Below, one piece after another: positions 1-4,478 of a stretch of 7,761 nt of DNA. The first letter of the stretch is position 1; each line of letters begins with the position of its first letter. This DNA is from Armatimonadota bacterium. GTDB lineage: Bacteria > Armatimonadota > Abditibacteriia > CG2-30-59-28. A program made the translations under genes and the position numbers. The stretch is taken from the NCBI GenBank assembly GCA_016199605.1, contig JACQGJ010000305.1, positions 1-7,761 on the forward strand, read 5' to 3'. Below the pieces are notes generated by a model. It was not told the origin of the DNA, ran no database searches, and saw nothing but the letters and a program-made list of their open reading frames with translations.

Positions 1-1469
1 GCGGTTACCGACTCGTGGGCCTCGATGCGACCGAACCGCGCGTTCTTGTAGCCGAGGTATCCGAAGCAGACTACGAGCAGCCATTTGAGCGCCGTCTGCC
101 GTGCCTGATATTTCTCGGCGTCCTCCGCGTTGGTTGCCGCTTTCTTCATCCGCTTGTATTGGGCGCGCTTGTCGAGCAGCGGACGCAACGTCTTCGGGAC
201 CAGTCCTTCACGTCGCGTGCAGGCCGTGTAGCCGATTTCCGGCAGGCGATTATGCGGGCAGCAGGAACAACCGACCGTCTCTGGCGAAATGTTGTAGGAC
301 ACCATCAGCGCGGGATACATGGAGGCAAAGTCGATCTCGCCGACGTTCTCGTGGAATCCGACGACCGGTTGATAGACCAACCCTCCCTTGTCCGTGTTGA
401 TCAGTTCCACCGCCGACTTGAAGGCCTCCGGCTCGCGCTTGCGCCAGGGGATCAGCACCTTGTCCTCGTGGGCGACATTGAGCTGCATCGAGGTGATGCC
501 GGTGCCGACGCTCACACTGGAAAGCTCCTGCACTGGCAGCTTGGTGATTCGCGCGGTCTCGAAGAGCCCCTCCCACTGGCACTCGTGCCAGAGGAAGCAG
601 TTGCGGGAGTCGATGTGCCAGCGACCGAAGAACTGCTGCGCCGCGGGTTTGTAGATGATTTTGCCGTAGGAGAAATAGCTGCTGTCCCGCCGCACCTTCT
701 GGAACATGGGGGCGTCTCTGTGGAAGGCAATCTCCTGGCGGGTCAGATGCGCCAGTCGCAGCAGTTGCGGGACGATAAACGAATCGCCCCACTGGGTCAG
801 GACGATGTCCGGGTCGTATTCCCGCAACACCTGATCCAGCCTTTCGACCAGTTCCGCATTCGATTGCGGTTCCAGCACGCGGATTTCTCCATCGATGACC
901 ATCTCCAACTGCTGCCGCCGTGCCCGCGTGTGCTTAGGATTGATCGGAAGGTCTTCGAAGTTCAGAGACAGGATGCGAAAATCGGGAAGGGCGTAATCAA
1001 CATCCCAGGGTGAATCGAGCGCCTGTATCTCATGCAGTCGTTGCGTCTCGGGATCAAAGGAGAACTCGCAAAACGCCAGTGGGAAAAGTCGACGCTCGAA
1101 GAAATACATCTGTGGCAGGGAGAGGTCGCAGTTGAAGACCTGCACCTGCCAATCCAAAGTGCGTGTCAGGCGTCCAACGATTTTTGGAAACAGCAGCGGG
1201 TCGTGCACCGACACCTGCAGCACCTTCTGCCAGCTACCCGAGAAGAGTTCCATACGCTCAGTCGGCTCGACGGAGATCGGCACGCCCAGGTTTTGCAGTT
1301 GGCTGACCGTCGCTTGCAGTTTGTCCGTGGGCCCCTGCAGGAAAAAAGCCGGACAGAAATCGTCAATCAGCCTCAGTCGCCGCCCGTCCTCCGCGATCAT
1401 CCAAACAACCCAGCCGTCTGGGGCGGGGTAACAATCGAATAGCCAGCCGTGAAGGGTGTGGGTGGACAT
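1..1469 (-). CDS. polB: Family B DNA polymerase, exonuclease-degraded (PolB2-like), C-terminus beyond window
   Basis: The frame is open from ATG at 1469 to the window edge, giving 489 residues of the N-terminal and central part. Polymerase motif A is intact as DFASMYP (catalytic Asp380). Motif B is recognisable at 462-480 (KWLLVVCFG then YKNARFG), although the usual Asn-Ser is Val-Val. Motif C (YxDTD) would lie off the window. The N-terminal exonuclease domain is present but its acidic residues are gone: Exo I reads NFE (170-172) instead of DIE, Exo II reads TQWGDSFI (225-232) where NxxxFD is expected, and Exo III tentatively reads FLWHE (292-296). Cys401, 403, 404 and 417 cluster between motifs A and B. 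The protein would extend primers without proofreading, which suggests lesion bypass (inference). It is not E. coli Pol II-like in these motifs. The start is the only in-frame one after an upstream stop. No good Shine-Dalgarno is visible, perhaps because the neighbouring toxin-antitoxin pair displaced the original upstream DNA. Confidence 0.9.
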   Translation of the reverse strand, partial: MSTHTLHGWLFDCYPAPDGWVVWMIAEDGRRLRLIDDFCPAFFLQGPTDKLQATVSQLQNLGVPISVEPTERMELFSGSWQKVLQVSVHDPLLFPKIVGRLTRTLDWQVQVFNCDLSLPQMYFFERRLFPLAFCEFSFDPETQRLHEIQALDSPWDVDYALPDFRILSLNFEDLPINPKHTRARRQQLEMVIDGEIRVLEPQSNAELVERLDQVLREYDPDIVLTQWGDSFIVPQLLRLAHLTRQEIAFHRDAPMFQKVRRDSSYFSYGKIIYKPAAQQFFGRWHIDSRNCFLWHECQWEGLFETARITKLPVQELSSVSVGTGITSMQLNVAHEDKVLIPWRKREPEAFKSAVELINTDKGGLVYQPVVGFHENVGEIDFASMYPALMVSYNISPETVGCSCCPHNRLPEIGYTACTRREGLVPKTLRPLLDKRAQYKRMKKAATNAEDAEKYQARQTALKWLLVVCFGYLGYKNARFGRIEAHESVT

Positions 1470-1494
1470 GAGGGTTGTAAAGAATCCAGTGGTA

Positions 1495-1523
1495 TTGACT
1501 TGTATTCCTCAGTACTCTACAAT
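1495..1523 (+). promoter_or_regulatory. Sigma-70-type promoter of the toxin-antitoxin pair
   Basis: TTGACT (1495-1500) and TACAAT (1518-1523) are separated by exactly 17 bases, a near-consensus housekeeping promoter. It predicts a transcript starting near 1530, giving a leader of about 16 bases before the ATG at 1546. The arms TTGTA and TACAA around the spacer form a loose inverted repeat that could serve autoregulation (weak). The promoter lies just upstream of polB on the other strand and fires away from it. Confidence 0.7.
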
Positions 1524-1545
1524 CACGCTGTAAGTGAGGTTGTCC

Positions 1546-2010
1546 ATGTTTGCGGTGTTGGAGCAGAAACGACAATATATCGAATCCGCAACCGTTGCCT
1601 TACAGGAAGAGTTAAGCAACTCCATTCAACTCTCCTTGCTGGCGGTTGAAGTCAAAAGCTTGGTCGATGATTGCGTCAGGCTCATCGACGATGCTTACGC
1701 GCTTGATTTCGAGATGCACGAACATGCTATCGATTTCTCTTCTGAAGAATGGGAACGGCAGTATCGTCCTTTGGACAGCCTCTTCCAGGAACTCCCCGCT
1801 ATCGCTCGTCGTGTCATCAGCCTCGCAGAAAAAATCGCGCGTACTGGCGAGAGCGTCGAATTCACTAACCTCCACGCGAAACTTGTCCAAGTTGAGAAGG
1901 ACTTGAACTGGCCCGACGACTACGGCGCCACCGCAAAATACCGCGCTTTAGCTGAAGAAGTCCATCGCGACTACCTTGCCGGGAACGTTATCGAGGGCGG
2001 CTGGGAGTGA
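1546..2010 (+). CDS. Unrecognised helical protein, probable antitoxin partner of the downstream RelE/ParE-like toxin
   Basis: This encodes 154 residues. ATG at 1546 is preferred over an in-frame GTG at 1534 because a GTGAGG ribosome-binding-like sequence sits six bases upstream and a strong promoter ends at 1523. I do not recognise the family. The protein looks all-alpha and charged, with no evident ribbon-helix-helix, helix-turn-helix, Phd/YefM or SpoVT-AbrB motif, and with an acidic C-terminus ending NVIEGGWE. The antitoxin role is inferred only from context: it shares a promoter with the toxin gene and overlaps its start by three bases (GTGA), so the two are translationally coupled. At 154 residues it is longer than most type II antitoxins. 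Codon and base use look less GC-rich than polB and lexA, which would fit acquisition by transfer; this was not calculated. Confidence 0.75.
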   Translation: MFAVLEQKRQYIESATVALQEELSNSIQLSLLAVEVKSLVDDCVRLIDDAYALDFEMHEHAIDFSSEEWERQYRPLDSLFQELPAIARRVISLAEKIARTGESVEFTNLHAKLVQVEKDLNWPDDYGATAKYRALAEEVHRDYLAGNVIEGGWE

Positions 2011-2297
2011 CCCTCCTTCCAATGCGCTCCATCAAAACGGCTCAGTTCCATCGTCGCTTCCAGCGTCTTCCTCCCGCAATGCAACGCCGTGCCCGTGAAA
2101 AATACAAGCTTTTTCAAAGCGACCCGCATCACTCATCCTTTGCTGTAAAGGTCGTCCGCGCCACCGAGTCATGGGAACAACCACATTGGGAGTATCGAAT
2201 CAGCAAAGGCTATCGCGCCACGTGCTACATCGACGGTCATACCTATGTCTGGGTGTTCATCGGAAACCATGATGAGTTTGAGGAGTTCTATCGGTAA
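2007..2297 (+). CDS. RelE/ParE-superfamily toxin of a type II toxin-antitoxin module
   Basis: This encodes 96 residues from GTG at 2007, or 91 from ATG at 2022. GTG is chosen because its first bases overlap the TGA of the preceding gene and a GAGGG lies eight bases upstream; the ATG has only a poorly spaced GGGAG. The pattern is that of small RelE/ParE-fold toxins: an N-terminal helix pair (AQFHRRFQRLPPAMQRRARE), a beta strand with FAVKVVRATESWEQ, then EYRISKGYRATCYIDG and a C-terminal VWVFIGNHDEFEEFYR close to the family's IGxHDEY ending. Such toxins are mostly ribosome-dependent mRNA interferases or gyrase inhibitors; which applies here cannot be read from sequence. The gene converges on the lexA operon and shares its last 129 bases with the antisense tail of the antitoxin-like ORF on the minus strand. 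Confidence 0.85.
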   Translation: MTLLPMRSIKTAQFHRRFQRLPPAMQRRAREKYKLFQSDPHHSSFAVKVVRATESWEQPHWEYRISKGYRATCYIDGHTYVWVFIGNHDEFEEFYR

Positions 2298-2435
2298 CCG
2301 TCTTTGCTCTGACTGCGGTTCGATTTTCTCTCGCACGTATAACTCTCGCATGATGCCCCCCCAGAAAACATTATCCGGGAGACGGGAGATAACCTGCAGG
2401 GCAGCTTCTTTCACATCATTCACCGTAATGCACAT
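2169..2435 (-). CDS. Antitoxin-like ORF, probably truncated remnant
   Basis: The first 40 or so residues (VKEAALQVISRLPDNVFWGGIMRELYVREKIE is the informative stretch, read here in pieces: residues 8-20 VKEAALQVISRLP, then IMRELYVREKIE) match the pattern of small antitoxin-like proteins that pair with RelE/ParE toxins. The usual continuation, a Gly-rich turn followed by a VxHEEV-type tail, is missing. From about residue 45 the frame runs antisense through the toxin gene and ends at 2169, so the tail looks fortuitous. The start overlaps the end of the preceding minus-strand gene by 20 bases, with AGAAGG directly before the ATG; a GTG at codon 5 is an alternative start. The likely explanation is that the toxin-antitoxin pair on the plus strand was inserted at about 2298-2310, removing this gene's 3' end and any partner toxin. 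It may be a pseudogene. Confidence 0.5.
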   Translation of the reverse strand: MCITVNDVKEAALQVISRLPDNVFWGGIMRELYVREKIEPQSEQRRLPIELLKLIMVSDEHPDIGMTVDVARGAIAFADSILPMWLFP

Positions 2436-2685
2436 CCTTCTCGTGATGTGACCTTTCCTTCAACTCCCTGATCTGCTTCTGCTGCTCGATCAGCATTGAT
2501 ACCAGCATCGTCTCAAAAGGCACGACGCGGGAGGCGTAGGCGGCGGTGGCGGCGTGGAATTTGGCGGCGGTCAGCAATTCGTCCAGCGCCTCCTGGTCCT
2601 CCTTGCGTAGCGCCCGGCGAAACTTCGCCCAACTATCAATCTCCTGCAAAACCAGTTGGGTAAAAGGTGCAATTGTTCTTCCCAT
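2416..2685 (-). CDS. Small conserved-looking helical protein in the lexA operon
   Basis: This encodes 89 residues. The ATG at 2685 has a strong AGGAAGGGG ribosome binding site, and the start lies 15 bases after the stop of the RecA-like gene, so the two are almost certainly cotranscribed. The protein begins MGRTIAPFTQ, is predicted to be almost wholly alpha-helical, and has an amphipathic charged stretch around residues 18-45 (SWAKFRRALRKEDQEALDEL) and a C-terminal helix rich in Glu, Gln and Lys (LIEQQKQIRELKERS) that could form a coiled coil. I recall similar short MGRT-starting proteins in environmental bacteria and archaea but cannot name a function. Its place between the RecA-like protein and the polymerase makes it a candidate accessory or bridging subunit of a polymerase complex (inference). 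Confidence 0.8.
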   Translation of the reverse strand: MGRTIAPFTQLVLQEIDSWAKFRRALRKEDQEALDELLTAAKFHAATAAYASRVVPFETMLVSMLIEQQKQIRELKERSHHEKDVHYGE

Positions 2686-2700
2686 GATGATCCCCTTCCT

Positions 2701-3534
2701 CTAACCAACACTCTGCCATCGCTTTCTGGGCTGCATGGCTGGGTCAAACTGAATCTGCCAGTCCTCGATAATACCGGCTGGCTTTTCCAGATGAACGTTC
2801 ACGACATAAGAGCTCTGGTCAGCCTTGCAGTCTACATAGCGCCGGATCCCGTGTTCTTCTCGGAAGGGAACCTCCACCCGCAACACCCGCTCAGCGCAGA
2901 CTTTCGTCCACTGCAAAAAAAGTTGGCGTTGGGGAAGGAGCCGTGGTTCTCCGGGGAGGAGAATCATCACCTCGTAGCCACGTTTCGCCAATCCCAGCAA
3001 CCTTCCCAGCGTCGGACGCAGGAGCCGTTGCGCCTCCCACATCGGCACCTGCTCATCGTAGAAAGTCGTCAGAAGTCCGAGCACCAGGATCACCCGGCTG
3101 TGAGTCTTCCGGATCGCTGGAATGAGCCGATCGACGATCAGCGCCTGCAACTGGTGGCAGGTGAACGCCCGGGAGACGAACAGGTTGTGCAAGATTGTAT
3201 CCGGTAACAATCCGACCCGTCGCGCCGCGTCGCCAAAAACAAACGGATCGAAACTGTTCTCACCATCCACCACGATCAATTTTGGATTTTGGATTTTAGA
3301 TTGCGGATTGCGGATTTGTCCTCCGCACAGCCATTCCGCCGCGATGTAGAACCCTACTTCCCGCGCCGCGGGATGACCGTAGATGAGGTGGAGACCGGTG
3401 AAGGGCGAGTGACGGGTGACGGGTGATGAGTGCCCGCTGCTGACTGCCGACGGAGAACGGTCGAGGGCTAACAGATCATCGACGATTGTCCCTCTTTCAC
3501 CCGCGACCCGCCACTCGTCACTCGACACTCTCAT
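2701..3534 (-). CDS. RecA/Rad51-like protein with degraded nucleotide-binding motifs (ImuA-like role proposed)
   Basis: This encodes 277 residues. ATG at 3534 shares one base with the lexA stop and has GAGGAAGG seven bases upstream; a GTG at 3537 is possible but less likely. From residue 47 the order of elements follows the RecA/RadA core: LHLIYGHPAARE at the Walker A place (the GKS/T is lost), VVDGENSF (88-95) like the TEGTF segment with its Glu92 kept, FVSRAFTCHQLQALI (119-133) like the ARAxxxxxQ segment, and ILVLGLLTTFYDE (149-161) at the Walker B place with the Asp replaced by Gly. ATP hydrolysis therefore seems unlikely. The first 46 residues and residues 73-85 are encoded by heptanucleotide repeats and are probably disordered. 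Coupled to lexA, it is likely SOS-induced. By analogy with ImuA it may link a polymerase to RecA filaments (inference). Confidence 0.75.
   Translation of the reverse strand: MRVSSDEWRVAGERGTIVDDLLALDRSPSAVSSGHSSPVTRHSPFTGLHLIYGHPAAREVGFYIAAEWLCGGQIRNPQSKIQNPKLIVVDGENSFDPFVFGDAARRVGLLPDTILHNLFVSRAFTCHQLQALIVDRLIPAIRKTHSRVILVLGLLTTFYDEQVPMWEAQRLLRPTLGRLLGLAKRGYEVMILLPGEPRLLPQRQLFLQWTKVCAERVLRVEVPFREEHGIRRYVDCKADQSSYVVNVHLEKPAGIIEDWQIQFDPAMQPRKRWQSVG
3280..3314. repeat. Tandem heptanucleotide tract (TTTTGGA/TTGCGGA), five units, inside the RecA-like gene
   Basis: There are five consecutive 7-base units: TTTTGGA twice, TTTTAGA once, TTGCGGA twice. On the coding strand this reads as units of the form AATCCNN and encodes IRNPQSKIQNPK, inserted just before the DGE strand of the RecA-like core. 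Because seven is not a multiple of three, the unit is read in successive frames. Peptides of this type occur as dispersed repeat insertions in some environmental bacteria (recollection). Confidence 0.85.
3397..3445. repeat. Tandem heptanucleotide tract (GACGGGT-like), about seven units, N-terminal part of the RecA-like gene
   Basis: Seven-base periodicity runs through GGTGAAG, GGCGAGT, GACGGGT twice, GATGAGT, GCCCGCT and GCTGACT. The last two units diverge into a GCCGACT-type unit similar to the lexA tract. It encodes the segment around residues 30-46 (SAVSSGHSSPVTRHSPF), just before the RecA-like core. Confidence 0.75.
3496..3530. repeat. Tandem heptanucleotide tract (GNCACTC-like), five units, at the 5' end of the RecA-like gene
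   Basis: The five units are TTCACCC, GCGACCC, GCCACTC, GTCACTC and GACACTC. They encode residues 2-13 (RVSSDEWRVAGE), immediately after the start codon and next to the lexA stop. Confidence 0.75.
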
Positions 3535-4163
3535 CACTGCACCTTCCTCAACAGGCTGATGACTTTGCCGAGGAGGATCACCGAGGCCTGTTTGGGTGAA
3601 ATGTAAATCGGTTCCATCGCCGCGTTTTCGGGTTGCAGGCGGAGACGGCGGCCTTCTCGATAGAACCGTTTGACGGTGGCCTCCTCTCCCACCAGCGCCA
3701 CCACGATATCCCCGTTATCCGCGGTCTGCTGTTGACGAACAACCACGAAATCCCCGTCGAAAATGCCGGCTTCGATCATGCTGTCGCCTTTCACCTTGAG
3801 CACAAAGCAGTCCTCCTCGCGAGCGAAGATCGGATCGACGACCATCGAACCCTCCAGATTTCCCTCCGCCAGAACCGGCGTGCCGGCGGCAACCTGGCCG
3901 ACCAATGGAAGGGTGAGGGAGGACTGCCTCCTGCCTTCTGCCGACTGCCCACTGGTCACTGCCAGCCGAATCCCTCGCGCGTGGGGCCGCCGTTGGAGAT
4001 AGCCTTTCTTCTCCAGCGCCTGCAAATGATCCGTCACGCCGCGAAGGCTGGAAATCTTCAACGCCTCGCCCAACTCGCGAATCGATGGTGGCACACCGTG
4101 TTCCTGAATCTTCTTCTGCAAATGCTCCAGCACTTGCTGCTGGCGGTGGGTGAGAGGCTGCAT
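3534..4163 (-). CDS. lexA: LexA repressor, SOS regulator and autoprotease
   Basis: This encodes 209 residues and looks complete. The N-terminal winged helix (1-66) has the LexA pattern LTxRQxxVL, PPSIRELGEAL and the recognition region around SSLRGVTDHLQALEKKGYL. The C-terminal S24 peptidase-like domain carries the self-cleavage bond Ala93-Gly94 in VAAGTPV, nucleophile Ser128 in GDSMIEAGI and general base Lys165 in ATVKRF. All three are shifted by +9 from the E. coli positions (84/85, 119, 156), so the spacing inside the protease domain is normal and the extra length lies in the hinge. The protein represses its regulon until activated RecA triggers cleavage. An AGGAG lies six bases before the ATG. 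The hinge (about 68-82) is encoded by a heptanucleotide repeat tract. The gene heads the operon and has a palindrome in its promoter. Confidence 0.97.
   Translation of the reverse strand: MQPLTHRQQQVLEHLQKKIQEHGVPPSIRELGEALKISSLRGVTDHLQALEKKGYLQRRPHARGIRLAVTSGQSAEGRRQSSLTLPLVGQVAAGTPVLAEGNLEGSMVVDPIFAREEDCFVLKVKGDSMIEAGIFDGDFVVVRQQQTADNGDIVVALVGEEATVKRFYREGRRLRLQPENAAMEPIYISPKQASVILLGKVISLLRKVQ
3922..3963. repeat. Tandem heptanucleotide tract (NNCTGCC), six units, encoding the LexA hinge
   Basis: Six 7-base units can be aligned: GACTGCC, TCCTGCC, TTCTGCC, GACTGCC, CACTGGT and CACTGCC. On the coding strand the core is GGCAG. The tract spans two full reading-frame cycles (42 bases, 14 codons), so it adds residues without a frameshift, and it falls exactly between the DNA-binding and protease domains. 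Confidence 0.85.
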
Positions 4164-4178
4164 GGTCCGCTCCTGTCA

Positions 4179-4236
4179 AGAACTCGTCCAACAACAACTC
4201 CGGGATTTGGCGCAGTGTTATTGTTGGACGAGTTCT
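4179..4236. mobile_element. MITE-like palindromic element, copy 1 (58 bp), in the lexA leader
   Basis: The ends are AGAACTCGTCCAACAACAAC at 4179-4198 and, on the other strand, AGAACTCGTCCAACAATAAC from 4236: 20-bp terminal inverted repeats with one mismatch and an 18-base middle. There is no room for a transposase. A longer relative lies at 7622-7722 in the opposite orientation. The reverse complement of this copy shares its first 28 bases with that copy apart from one mismatch, and about 22 at the other end with one mismatch. No target-site duplication is clear beyond a flanking A on each side. Confidence 0.8.
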
Positions 4237-4248
4237 AAGGCTGCCGAC

Positions 4249-4277
4249 AAGATACCAGACGTTTGTCTGGTAGTCAA
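4249..4277 (-). promoter_or_regulatory. lexA operon promoter
   Basis: On the minus strand TTGACT (4277-4272), a 17-base spacer and TATCTT (4254-4249) make a good sigma-70 promoter. The transcript should start near 4242 and carry a leader of about 79 bases that includes the whole MITE-like element. Confidence 0.75.
4253..4272. promoter_or_regulatory. Candidate LexA operator (SOS box)
   Basis: TACCAGACGTTTGTCTGGTA is a perfect inverted repeat of 8-base arms around GTTT. It occupies the whole spacer and touches both promoter hexamers, the expected position for an autorepressor. It does not match the E. coli CTGT-N8-ACAG or Bacillus GAAC-N4-GTTC consensus as I know them. No second full copy was seen in the window. 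Confidence 0.65.
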
Positions 4278-4379
4278 GAACTTTTTTTGCGAAGAGACCT
4301 ATGCTCGTGAAGGCCCGGAATCCCCACCTTTTCGTTGCAAGGGTTGAGCGAGCTGCGTCGAGATTTGTTGCACCGCAGC

Positions 4380-4408
4380 TTGCCGGAGGAGATTGGTTGT
4401 GCTATTTT
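4380..4408 (+). promoter_or_regulatory. Possible promoter of the catabolic operon
   Basis: TTGCCG (4380-4385), 17 bases, then TATTTT (4403-4408) preceded by TGC as an extended -10. It would give a leader of about 64 bases before the ATG at 4479. The rest of the 4278-4478 intergenic stretch shows a T7 run at about 4281-4287 and a GC-rich CCCCGGGGGG near 4427, with no ORF I can support. Confidence 0.35.
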
Positions 4409-4478
4409 GGGGTCGCAGTGCTCCTTCCCCGGGGGGCTGGTCGGGGCCTGCCAAAATCACCCTCTGCAAGGAGACTCT

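Noticed and set aside
15..1442. Long plus-strand frames (332 and 136 codons) and a minus-strand frame at 250-792
   Set aside because: They are shadows of the polymerase gene, whose frame is open across the whole stretch and carries motifs A and B; these frames have Arg/Pro-rich composition and no family motifs.
2656..3207. Plus-strand 183-codon frame opposite the RecA-like gene
   Set aside because: The minus-strand frame has RecA-family patterns, strong ribosome binding and tight coupling to lexA; the plus frame has none.
3280..3530. Repeats as a CRISPR array
   Set aside because: The units are only seven bases, tandem without spacers, and lie inside a coding frame.
1..4277. ImuB or DnaE2 in the cassette
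   Set aside because: No Y-family or C-family polymerase motifs are seen; the only polymerase is family B, and anything beyond position 1 is not visible.
4253..4287. Palindrome followed by a T7 run on the plus strand, resembling a terminator
   Set aside because: No plus-strand gene precedes it, the T-run is eight bases from the stem, and the palindrome fits the lexA promoter spacer exactly, so an operator is a better reading.
4335..4478. Longer N-terminus for the URO-D-like protein from an ATG at 4335
   Set aside because: No ribosome binding site there, extension unlike the family, and a good AAGGAG before the ATG at 4479.
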